Shown here piece after piece: positions 53,256-63,594 of a DNA stretch of 64,000 nucleotides. Source of the DNA: Nannochloris sp. 'desiccata' (Eukaryota > Chlorophyta > Trebouxiophyceae > Chlorellales > Chlorellaceae). The stretch is from NCBI GenBank assembly GCA_019044685.2, contig JAGTXX020000011.1, positions 1,302,001 through 1,366,000 on the forward strand. Reading direction: 5' to 3'. The notes beneath the pieces were generated by a model. It did not search any database and had not been told where the DNA came from. It saw nothing but the letters and a program-made list of their open reading frames with translations. The translations under genes and the position numbers were made by a program. Each line of letters begins with the position of its first letter. Position 1 is the first letter of the stretch.

Positions 53256-54016
53256 GGATTAGGAACCATTGCACGTCCAGGGGAAAGAGGTACACCGGAG
53301 CCTATATTCCTGGCACTGATGTTTGCTACAGCATTATTATAGCGAAGACCCCCGGTGGCAGCTAGTTTTTGAATTGCAAAATTGGCCTGCTGGTGGGGAT
53401 GAACATTTCCTAATTCGGAATCAATGTTTTCTAAATGGGTTTTATTCACCATGCATTCCAGTCCATGCAGGAGGGGAGGCTTTTGCTTTAGCTTGCACAG
53501 CGGCACCATTGGCGTTGCCTCCTCCTCTGCCTCCGCCCTGCTTGGATTTCAGAATTGGATTTTCTGCTTCAAATGCTGTAATTTATCCAAAACTTGGATG
53601 CACATATGGTAGGTGCTGCTTGCGGGGCAGAAATGCCACCTTCCTTTGACCCCTATGCCAGCGCTGGCCAAGAGTCCGCAGGCAACTGATGTCGAGGCAG
53701 GTAAAGGCTCTCTCCCTACTTCAAAGATGAAGACAAAGTCCCGTTATATGGAACTTCAGCCAATTGGCCGTGATCTGCCTAAATGGCAAGATTTTGTTAA
53801 AAGTATCGATGCTTTAATAAATTGGTGCTTTGAACCCCGCTTTGAAGTTGATGGTAGAGAGTTGTCGGTGGTTGAGTTGGAATTAGAGCCCGCAATAGAC
53901 CAAAGTGATACTAGTTGGTGTGGTCGCAAGCTAAGACAACGTGCAAGTGAGCTTACAACTTTTGGCACTTGGCAAAAGAGCAATTACCAAGCAAGGTGGC
54001 CGCTACGAGTCAGGCC
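53256..54016 (-). repeat. Right arm of the 761-bp inverted repeat
   Basis: Reverse complement of 52411-53171. It ends CGCTACGAGTCAGGCC at 54016. No target-site duplication is evident next to either outer end. Confidence 0.93.
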
Positions 54017-54044
54017 GATATGTCCGTTGCGGCTGAGCAGTTGA
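53655..54044 (+). CDS. Unrecognised ORF in right arm
   Basis: 129 aa starting MPALAKSPQATDVEAGKG, the mirror copy of the left-arm ORF. It differs by one residue (QKSNY against QKSNR). It leaves the arm at 54016 and stops at 54044. The two copies are one sequence duplicated, so their agreement is not independent evidence of coding. Confidence 0.3.
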   Translation: MPALAKSPQATDVEAGKGSLPTSKMKTKSRYMELQPIGRDLPKWQDFVKSIDALINWCFEPRFEVDGRELSVVELELEPAIDQSDTSWCGRKLRQRASELTTFGTWQKSNYQARWPLRVRPICPLRLSS

Positions 54045-54686
54045 GAAAGAAGCTAGGAGTTGAAACTATGGCTGTTCCTATGAAAGTGAGCAGTGCAAAA
54101 ATAGCAGAAAGAAATGCCGCGAGTAAAGGAGCTGCAAATGCTGCCTCAAATTAGTTTTCTACCTGCCTTGGGGCTCCGCTCTCCCCAGGGGAAAAATTAA
54201 AATTTTGCAGGAAGCTGGAGCTGCCTATGGAAGTCTGACAAATCTGTCTTTTTTCTGCCAATTATCTTGATTGTGAGATTACAAGCAGTATGGTGTGCAT
54301 GCATTATCACGCATTATCTTCTCTTGTCTTTTCCGGTTTTCTAGATGTCTAGTTGATCTCATGGACGCCTCCAATAAAATAAATTAAAATAAAAAAAGCG
54401 CCTCCTTATTAAGCCCTTTCACCTTCAAATTGTAACATAGTATGCACAAATGAGCAGCACGGCTAATGAAGGTTCCACGACCGCCATGTGTACTTTACTT
54501 TTACATGAGGAAAGGCATATTAGGTTTAACCCGAGATGCATCTTTTCCGTATCACTGATGCAACCCTTCTATCAGACGATACGGAAAATGATAAAAACAG
54601 AAATTATTAGCAGACTGTGCATCATAGACCGGGGTTCCGCTCCATTAAACCATCATAAATGACTAGATTGCCGAAACTTAGCGAAA
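54017..54686 (+). other. Region between palindrome and MACPF gene
   Basis: Just right of the arm an open frame encodes DMSVAAEQLRKKLGVETMAV and onward to a TAG at 54154. It reads through from the arm in a frame one base off the arm ORF, so it may be the original C-terminus of that protein after a frameshift. A short 3' tail follows, then AT-rich DNA with no gene up to the MACPF start. Confidence 0.4.
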
Positions 54687-57471
54687 ATGGCGAGGATTCA
54701 ATGGCTATATAGATATAATATATTGGTATTATGCCTTGCAATGTTATCACTTGTTGCTGGAACTGTGTGTCCTTACAAGCTTAACCGCAGCATCTCTAAA
54801 CGATTTAATGTTGGCGCACCGATTGAAAAGGCTTATCAAAGCGATTGCTGCGAAGCCTGCCGCAAAAATTCTGCCTGTATAGCATGGGAACTTAATGCAG
54901 ACTCTGCCAGCTCAAGTTACGGCCTCTGCCAGCTCAAGAACTCCACTGAAACACGTTACAAGAAGGATTCCATTGCAGGTTTTCGAAACTATCCCCAGGT
55001 GAGTTCATTATAAAAGCTGTGTATTTTAGAATCTTAGCTCAACAATTATCAGCTTTAAATTTTGTACGACATATACTCTTCCAATAAACAAAAGCTGTCA
55101 ACCAACTAATATATTTTATCATGTTTTTATCCTCCAAAATGGCTTCTTGCAGTGCCCTGAGGACGCTGGTTGGGATCAGATGGTGAAATTTGGCGGCGCT
55201 CACCACCACCTTGAATTGCTCAACCTGATTGACGCTTTGGGCTTCACGGATACCCTTAAATCCGCCGCTCGTGGCAAAGCTGTTTTGGCCCCAACCAATC
55301 AAGCTACTTTGGACATGCTGGACAGCTCCGGCTTCAAGATCAGCGAATACCGCCCTGCTCAAGCGAGCTCCTGGAACTTGAGTTCCGAACAAAAAGCCAC
55401 GTTGCTTGAACAGCTAAGCAGGATGATAATTTCCGCGACAAGCTTCAGGGAAAAAGTCTTGGTAAGATTCAAAGAGTTAATTGCAAATTCCCAATTGCAT
55501 TTGTTATATACGCCAAGTCGACAACGCTTGCCGCCCCACCCTTCTGACCGCATATAACGCATAATGTATTTGTTGATAAAATCTGAACCATTTTTATAAC
55601 TTTTTTGCAGCCTAAAAATCCATGTGCGCTGTACGCGGCTATCAATAATATCAAATATCCTTTGGGTTCCATCGTGGACAACAGACTTCGATTTGGCCGC
55701 CCTGGGAAAGCCTCCAAGGAAGCCATGGCCAAGAGCTCTTCTCGCGACTCAGGAATTGTTACTGCAAAGGCATGTCCTATTAATATGGTCAGCGCCCTTG
55801 GCCTCACTAGTGGATATGACATCTTTAACGGCATGCCTTTACTTGCTGGTTGGTCAACCACCGACCCTGGAGCAAAAGGCTCTCCAATCTTCGCCATTGA
55901 TGCTAATAGCTGCACTGCAATGGGCGCAGCTGGATGCAGTCAATCTACTGCAGAGAGTACTACCGACTCTTACCTCGGTCTCCAGGAGAACATTGCCACC
56001 GATGTTGGTATTGAGGCTGCTGCCGACGCCACACCTGAATTCGGGGTGTCGTTCACCAACGGCAAACAGTTTAAGGCGATGACAGGAGCCAATACGACAA
56101 CAAATGCCCACTCTGTGGCATCTTGGACCAAATTTAATTTTCAGGTGAGCATTCTCTTCATTAATAATCATTTCATCTATCCTCCAGTTGCGTACAGTGC
56201 TGAAGCGAATGATCGTCATGCAGACGCTATGAAAAACGTCCCACCTTCCATCACAATTTTAACAACGATTAAATTGAATCTTTTTTCCATTTTTGCACAA
56301 AAACAGACATACCAGCTGAAGGGGGTGCAACCACTTGATTCCACCTTTGTCTCCATGTCGATGAATATATTGACATATGCCGACAATCCATCCTCTCCCT
56401 TCTACTCATCTGCCATTAATGCTTGGTACTCAAGATACGGCACGCATTACATTACCTCTGTCACACAGGGCGGTATCGCCAACATGTTCCTGCAATTCAG
56501 TGCTGAATCTCAAGCGGAGCTCAAAAGCATGGGAATTGATATTGAGGGCAGTTTAGAGGCGACGTTCGGCGTGTACACTGGAAAAGTCAGTGGCGACTAC
56601 AATCAAACCAGCGGTCAGGAACTCCTAAGCAAGGCAGCTGAAAAAAATAGGGGTGAGTATTAAGCCTTTATTGCTTGTAGATGTCTCTAACTACAATTTC
56701 AATTTAGACCATTGCTGATATATTAATTTTCATTTGAATGATTTTGCAGGTTATAACATCATCCCAAGTAATGTAAACATCACTTACCAAGACGGAGTCA
56801 TTGATTGCCCTGCGTGGACGCAAGCAATTGAGGCCAGCAACACGGTGTTGCCTCCCATTAACTTCCTATTGACTCCTATCACTGAAGTATTCACGGCTGA
56901 TGCTTCCCTGTGGTACCCTTATAACGTCACGGACACTCAATTATTACAGTTGCAAGGCATCATTAAAGATTACTTTAAGACGTGTGCTACTATGAATGGC
57001 TGCCCTCCTGATTTCCCTCCTGCCTGCAATCCTGGTAAGATTTTAAAATAAAACTTGTTGTTCTTATAACTAGCGCTGCACATTGACATTCAATTTTAAC
57101 TTTTATATTTTACCCACTGGTCTACTTTTTTTCCAGGATACTATGGAGCATCGTACGAGTCTTGTCAAAATTGCTTTATGGATCCTAATAATTGCCCTTT
57201 CAGCTCTGGCGCTTGCAACCCTGTCAGCGGCGAATGTATTGCTCCTCTCTCTCCTCCCCCACCCCCGCCATCCCCCCCACCCTCCCCTCCGCCGTCCAAT
57301 CCGGGCTCTTGTGGTTGTTCTATTTATGATATGTCAGCACACGAGACAGGGTCTTGCCCTGATGGTTATACGCACGACATATACATCTGTGGCATTTTTG
57401 GCGAAACTTGCCAATGCCGGTGCTGCTCGGATGCTTACCCCACAACGTGTGGCGGCTGGTCCATGTGCTAA
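54687..57471 (+). CDS. Secreted PAN + FAS1-like + MACPF protein with Ser-Pro hinge
   Basis: Six exons (54687-54998, 55153-55461, 55611-56144, 56307-56652, 56750-57034, 57137-57471) join in phase to 706 aa. Residues 1-27 are a signal peptide. About 28-104 is a PAN/Apple-like Cys-rich module (CCEACRKNSACIAWEL). About 105-207 is a FAS1-like piece (LLNLIDALGF, then VLAPTNQATLDMLDSSGF). The MACPF region runs from LGLTSGYDIF (near 262) through the signature YSRYGTHYI (426-434) to about 595. The end is Cys-rich with an SPPPPPPSPPPSPPP hinge (near 635-655) and a second Cys-rich tail. MACPF proteins can oligomerise into membrane pores or act in adhesion; which applies here cannot be told. The hinge suggests a wall or matrix setting. 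Domains coincide with exons. Confidence 0.85.
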
Positions 57472-57942
57472 TTAGGCTTTCTGGCTGGATTTGATCTATA
57501 CTTGCAGTTGTTTGAGTGCAGTCTATGTGGTGGATTTTCCAGCAGCAACAACCGCAAGGACGACTCACCATGCCACCGACGGAGGCCAGCCTATCAATTC
57601 TATTGGCTTTTTTTATATTTCTTTTCAAGAATTTTCACATTATCGTAAATTGAAGTAATTAAAGTATTTATTTATATTGCAGCTTATATACTCTCGCCAA
57701 GCATATTCACACGTTATTTTGTGCAGAGAAAGACAGGATATTAATAGATTTGGTAAATTTCAAGTTACAACTTAATACAACTTAACTCAAGACCCCGTGT
57801 TTGTCCATTTTTGTCCATGATGATAGGGCTGCATCCCCACTGCCTTTTAGTGGCGCCTTTACTATTTCTATAAAATTCAATTTATATAAAACTGCGTTAT
57901 CTTCTAGCTACTAAAAGCAGAAGCTAGAACTACGCCCACAGT
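57472..57942. other. 3' flank of the MACPF gene
   Basis: 471 bp, AT-rich, with no convincing gene. It presumably holds the 3' untranslated region. Confidence 0.4.
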
Positions 57943-58197
57943 GGCCCGAAACCGCCAGCAGTGATAGTAATCAACACTTAGTTCTCTATCCTCTAAACTC
58001 TTCTTTTTTACTATTATATACAAAAGAATTACGCTCGATACTTACATAGGGTTGTGTAACATTGGATGTTAAGAAAAGGCTGCACCGGAGGTCTTGTGAT
58101 CATTTGCCTCGTTGTTGCTTCATGTCTACAAATATTTAAACTTATTTAATGCGATGGAACAATGGGTGGGGCCCAAATCTTCATCAGATGCTACAGT
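57943..58197 (-). repeat. ~250-bp dispersed repeat, copy 2 (inverted)
   Basis: Reverse complement of the repeat at 52157-52414. It is bounded on the left by GGCCCGAAACCGCC, the same edge as copy 1, and on the right by CATCAGATGCTACAGT. No ORF like the one preceding copy 1 is attached. Confidence 0.85.
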
Positions 58198-58400
58198 AGT
58201 AAGAAAAGTACGACAAGAAGGGAAACGCATGATACCTTGCCTCGTCTTCTCTAAAATATAAATAAAAAATATATCGTGGCCTAGGGCCGCCTTAACGGCG
58301 TTGGTAGTTTTTCTGCCTCTTGAAAAGCCACACAGAAGCTTGATTCCCACTGCGCCTGGATTATTATGTATGCTTGATCAAAAATTGCTTATTTTTATCG

Positions 58401-58449
58401 AAACAAAATAAAACAAAATAAAACAAAATAAAACAAAATAAAACAAAAC
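58401..58449. repeat. 10-bp tandem repeat AAACAAAATA, about five copies
   Basis: Four exact units then AAACAAAACA. It lies 88 bp beyond the stop codon of the retrotransposon fragment on the minus strand, where a non-LTR element's 3' tail would be. Confidence 0.85.
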
Positions 58450-58537
58450 AACCCCAACAGGTTGACTAGAGGGATCGAGAGAAGCACGTGAGAAGCACCG
58501 AGCTTCAGGCCACCCCTATTTAAAATAACTCTTCGAA

Positions 58538-58909
58538 TCAGCCGACACCAGTTGGGGTTAATAAGTTAGAGCGAAGTACTTTCTTGAGTGATTGACGAGT
58601 GTAATAAATTTTAGCGTTGTATGAGTAAGTATGAGCTTGAAGATTTTTGATGAGTTGGTTTATTGCGGTGTCGGTAAAGCGGCAATTAGTTTTCAAGAGG
58701 GTGCGTAGGGACTGGGTGACGCATCCTGAGTGCGATATTACTTTAGGGTAGAGCTTGGGCTTCCATCCTAAAGTTTGTAGGTGAGTGAAGTAAGCGTTGT
58801 GTTTTTCCATTTTCATTGCTAATCTTTCTTTAACGGTGAGGTCATCGGTATAGGTGATGTCAAGTAGAATAATGTATTTTTCCTTGCTCTGGGAATGAAG
58901 GGTTCCCCT
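58538..58909 (-). pseudogene. Remnant of a non-LTR retrotransposon C-terminal endonuclease
   Basis: Open minus-strand frame of ~123 codons, closed upstream by a TGA at 58912-58910. It reads KYIILLDITYTDDLTVKERL, then MKMEKHNAYFTHLQTLGWKP, then KVISHSGCV. The pattern (hydrophobic strand ending in D, then a KxxKY-like helix and a LGWxxxxxPxVxxxxG segment) matches the restriction-like endonuclease region at the end of R2/NeSL-type or algal reverse transcriptases. No RT domain lies upstream, so this is a 5'-truncated copy. Family placement is inferred from the motif layout. Confidence 0.5.
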
Positions 58910-59167
58910 TCAGAGGTTGCTGATGCCATATCATGGACTTATTCCGAATTAATCATTAGTTAATCCCACACGAGGGTTCTAGCTACTAGTAGTACCTATT
59001 TCTAGCAATAAGAAAATTCTAAGCTCAATTCTAAGCCCCGCCACTTTAAAATTTTAGATTTTGGAGACAACCCACTTATGTCATTTCGTTTAAAATAGTA
59101 TAAAGTACGCTAAGAAAGCGCTGCTGAGCCTTTATTATTTGCATGCTATATTAATCGAGCCACTGCA

Positions 59168-60821
59168 ATGGACAATCAACCACTAAAACGAAGGAAAACA
59201 AAGGCGATGACCAACAAGGAGCTTCAAGAAGTAAGTTTATACTGATTTGTCTACGTAACAATAATATAATTCAACCCCACTCGATGCCACTATCGTCACC
59301 ATTTTCCGTTTCTCATTTCCACCCATGTCTTTTTTTCAGGCTGCTGATTTAGAAGCCGATATATTCAACAACGAAGATGAATTTCTACCAAACATGGGGC
59401 GGGAAGCTGAATTTATCCCAAGTACCCGCTTTGAAGGCCATCGCCAGCTACCAGGAGACGAGGACCTGAATGGGGGCGGCGGCCTCTTAGATGTCTATCA
59501 AGACAAAGCGCCAGCTGCGACTGGTAAAAAAGCAGCGTGGCAGGATTCTGACGATGAAGAGGTTGAAGTCACTGTAGCTGCTAAATCCATGCTTAGGAAA
59601 TTACGGGAAACTGAAGAAGAAGTTGTCCTGACGGGAAAAGAATATCAGCAAAGGCTACGAAATCAACACAATAAACTTAATCCCAGGGCAACCTGGGCAT
59701 CTTCATCTGATAAAAAAGAGGAAAATAAGAGCTTTGGGTCTGGACAAGCAGAAAAGTTACTCGCCAGTGCTGGAGGTCTCCTTTCCCGTGCCCGTCAACT
59801 CCCCTCTGGCCGTCTAGAGGCCACTCGATTGAAGGATGCAAACCAAGAGGAACCATCTGAATCTGTTGTTCGTTCAGTGGAGTTTCATCCTGGTGGTCAG
59901 CTTCTTATGGCTGCGAGTTTAGATCGTCATTTAAGATTTTTTAGTATCGACGGTGTTGACAACCCTCGAGTCCAATCAATTTTCTTAGAAGATATGCCTG
60001 TACATCAAGCTGCATTTGCAGGAGGTGGTGCTCAAGTCATTGCTACAGGTCGTCGTTCATTTTTCTACGTGCTAGACCTTGAAACGGCCAAAATAGAAAG
60101 AGTTAATGGAATTTTTGGGCAGAAGGAAAAAAGTTTTGAATCGTTTGCGGCATCTCCTTCCTCTCAAATTGCCGCGTTTTTCGGTAGGGATGGAACGGTA
60201 CCTCTTGTCTCATTATCTTCGAGGCAAGCTGTAGGTTCATTGAAAATGAATGGTACAGTAAGGGCAGGAACCTTCTCTGCAAACGGGCACGAATTGCTAA
60301 CTACCGGTAGTGATGGTATGATTTATCTGTGGGATTTAAGAATGCAGAAATGCGTAGAAAAGTATGTAGATGAAGGAAGTATTGGAGGAACAGCCTTAGC
60401 GGCATCTCCAGATGGTAAAACTTTTGCTTCTGGGGCGACGAGTGGCATCGTCAATGTCTACCAGTACCAGGCAGCGATTGGTACAGCTACCAACATAGGA
60501 AATAATGGTGGAGTAGCAGGACCTCAAGCGCCTATATATTTTAATCCAATGAAAGCATTGCCTCAATTGACTACTGCAGCAGATTCTTTAACATTTAGCC
60601 CTGATGGTCAAATGTTGGCAATAGCATCTCAATTGAAGAAAGATTCTCTGCGTTTGATTCACGTGCCTACATTAAGTGCCTTTTCCAATTGGCCTACATC
60701 AAGAACACCGCTGCATTATGTTCACAGCATGTGCTTTAGCCCTGGAGGTGGATATTTGGCTATTGGAAACGCCAAAGGGCGGGTGGTGCTGTATAGGCTG
60801 CATCATTATCCTCAGGCATAG
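59168..60821 (+). CDS. UTP18: U3 snoRNP WD40 protein UTP18
   Basis: Exons 59168-59230 and 59340-60821 encode 514 aa. The N-terminal ~170 residues are acidic and charged, followed by a WD40 propeller with VVRSVEFHPGGQLLMAASLD, LLTTGSDGMIYLWDLR and LAASPDGKTFASGA. The final segment, FSNWPTSRTPLHYVHSMCFS and GYLAIGNAKGRVVLYRLHHY, is the UTP18 signature. UTP18 is in the UTPB complex of the small-subunit processome and recruits the exosome helicase in yeast. Length fits the family (about 550 aa). Confidence 0.92.
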
Positions 60822-61070
60822 AAAAGAAGACTGCTTCCTCGGACAAAAGTAACATTCTTCTGTATCTAGTGTCACTGTGTAACTATTTCTTAGAACATTT
60901 GTAATGAAAATAGAGCATCTGAATTTTCTACAGCCCTGAGGGCGCCGTGCTTTGGTTGTTGCTCACTCAGAAATGTTAGATAAACAGGACAGAAACTGAA
61001 ATATACAAAATTATCGATTGAGATCGTCTAATACTATATATACTATATTTAAAACGCTCCCTCATTCACA

Positions 61071-62916
61071 ATGGACTTTACCTTGAAGCCTCATGCTGCT
61101 TTGCCCAAACCCCAGGGCCCTGTGCTTGTTTGCATTCTGGATGGATGGGTAAGCTGCAGACCTCGTGTCTATATATAAAGTATTGCTTTATCCCAGAAAA
61201 AGTACCCATTTTGTTCCGTGTTCTCGATTTGAGCTGCATGCAATAATCAAGTTCTAAGAGGGTTCGATGCCGTGTTGCCAGAGCAACTTTCACATGCTTC
61301 AACTAACCAAATGTTCATTTATGCAGGGTGAAAATGTATCAAAGGATGAGTATAATGCCATTCACATGGCCAACACTCCCTGCACTGATGCTCTCCGCGA
61401 GGTTCCTGGGCGGTGGCGCACCATTGTCGCTCACGGCACTGCTGTAGGCCTCCCCAGCGACGATGACATGGGTAATTCTGAAGTCGGACACAATGCTCTC
61501 GGTGCTGGCCAGGTTATCGACCAAGGTGCCTCCTTGGTTGACAAAGCCCTCGAAGACGGTTCCCTCTTTAAAGGCGATGGCTGGAAATACATCTCGCCTT
61601 CTTTGGAAAACAACACCCTTCACTTGATTGGCCTTCTTTCTGATGGAGGTGTTCACTCCCGTACTGATCAGATCTTTGCCATTGTCCGTGGAGCGGCTCA
61701 GAGAGGTGCCAAGCGTGTCCGTCTTCACATTCTCACTGATGGCCGTGATGTGCCTGATGGCTCCTCTATTAGGTTCATCTCTGAGCTTGAAGAGGTGCTT
61801 AAAGAAGCCACATCTGCTGGTTGTGATGCTAAGATCGCTTCTGGAGGTGGTAGAATGGGTGTTACAATGGACCGCTATGAAGCCGATTGGAACATTGTTA
61901 AGAAGGGCTGGGAAGCACATGTTTTGGGTGAAGCACCCCATAAATTCACTGATGCTACTACTGCGGTAAAAACCTTACGTGCTGATGACTCTGAAAAACC
62001 CGTCAGTGATCAATGGCTTGACCCATTCGTCATTGTCGATGCCGAGGGTATGCCTGTAGGTACTGTTGAAGATAACGATGCTGTGGTTATATGCAATTTC
62101 CGTGCTGATCGGGTCATTGAACTTTCGAAGGCGTTTGAATATGAAGAGTTTGCGTACTTTGATCGTAAGCGTTGGCCCAAGACTCGTTTCGCAGGGTTAA
62201 TGCAGTATGACGGTGATTTAAAATTGCCCACAAATTTCTTGGTACCCCCTCCTGCTATTTCCGGTACCTCTGGAGAATTTTTGGCTAAAAATGGTCTTCG
62301 TACCTTTGTATGCTCTGAAACACAGAAATTTGGCCATGTTACCTTCTTCTGGAATGGTAATCGCAGTGGCTATTTCAATGAGGCATTGGAAACCTATGTT
62401 GAAATTGAGTCTGATAAAGTCCCCTTCAATGAATTACCCGACATGAAGGCTCGTGCTATATGCGAAGCGGGTAAAGAAGCTCTTCGAAGTGGTCGTTTTG
62501 ACCAGGTCCGTATCAATTTCGCAAATCCTGATATGGTTGGTCACACGGGCGACCTGGCAGCCACGACATCCTGCTGTGCTTTGGTCGATACCTGTTTGAA
62601 GGAGCTGTTGGAGGTTGTAGATGAAGTCAATGGCCGGTTCTTGTTCACTTCCGATCATGGCAATGCTGATGATATGGTTCAAAGACAGAAGAAGACTTTG
62701 GCTCCTATTCTCGATGAGAATGGCAAGCCTGTGTCATTAACGTCACACACCTTGGCGCCGGTGCCTGTTGCCGTGGGTGGAGCTGGACTTCCTGCTGGTT
62801 TGAAGCTTCGGGATGATCTTCCTAAAGCAGGTCTTGCGAATGTGGCTGCTACTGTGTTGAATTTGATGGGTTATGAAGCACCTAGCCATATGCAGCCGAG
62901 CATGTTGGCGGTGTAA
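61071..62916 (+). CDS. PGM: Cofactor-independent phosphoglycerate mutase
   Basis: Exons 61071-61148 and 61327-62916 encode 555 aa, the normal plant-type length. The alkaline-phosphatase-fold metalloenzyme is recognisable: VLVCILDGWGENV (first metal Asp), DDMGNSEVGHNALGAG with the phosphoserine nucleophile, HILTDGRDVPDGSS, CNFRADRVIELSKA, FFWNGNRSGYF, NPDMVGHTGDL and FTSDHGNADDM. It interconverts 3- and 2-phosphoglycerate in glycolysis. No targeting leader is evident, so a cytosolic enzyme is likely. The intron splits the conserved DGW|GEN motif. Confidence 0.96.
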
Positions 62917-63594
62917 CTGATTTAAAACCAAGGGCGGTTGAAGTTGTTGTTTTTTGTTTTTCTTTTCTTTGAGTAAGAATGTTAAAAGATCTACTCCTTT
63001 TTTTGTTCCTATTTTCTTTTTATCAGCTATTTTTTCTTGAGAGCTACTATTCACCTATAAACCTATCCTGTCACTAGATTATTCAATATTGAGTTGGATC
63101 AGTTTTAGAGCCCAAAATTATTTTGTAGTCGTCGGGATATTCTTTTGTTTTGCTGGTTGTTAATTTTGCAGTAGATGGAAGAAATTTCTGCATTTCACTC
63201 GCTAATGACTTTTAATTTCTTCATATGGTGATTGTTAACAGTGACAGTGAGAAGGGCGTTTGGGCGGGAAATTTGCTGATGCTGTTTTGCATGTGGTAGG
63301 CGTTGGTGGATTAGGAAAATATGTAGATGACATACGAAAGATACGCATCGTAAACATGCAGTCTTAAAATCGATTTAGTTCTTGTAGAAGGGGGGGGCTT
63401 ATTTTAAATTGGCAGCCCTGGCTTCCGTAGCGCTCCCTGAGCAGTGGATAAAAGACCTCATTCAGTTTTAGCACCTCGCCGAGCAACTTCTGTGGACCTT
63501 AAATTGAATCACATCGTATAACATTTCATCGACCCAAGCTGCGCAGCGCGCCACTGCAGGTGTTTTTAAACAACAGAGTGCATCTTGTTTTCAA
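62917..63594. other. Spacer between PGM and the HVA22 gene
   Basis: 678 bp with T-rich tracts near 62945-63040 and a G run near 63390. A GATAAAAG stretch at about 63447 could be a TATA-like element for the next gene. No gene is seen. Confidence 0.4.

Noticed and set aside
53172..53365. ORFs on both strands spanning the palindrome centre and other mirrored ORFs in the arms (108, 62 and 77 codons)
   Set aside because: They exist in duplicate only because the DNA is a palindrome, and several start at non-ATG codons. Mirror copies give no independent coding evidence.
52411..54016. Classical terminal-inverted-repeat DNA transposon
   Set aside because: The inverted arms make up nearly the whole element, no transposase is visible, and no target-site duplication flanks it.
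57083..57475. 130-codon ORF over the MACPF tail in another frame
   Set aside because: It starts in an intron and overlaps the Cys-rich/Ser-Pro exon whose own frame joins in phase with upstream exons.
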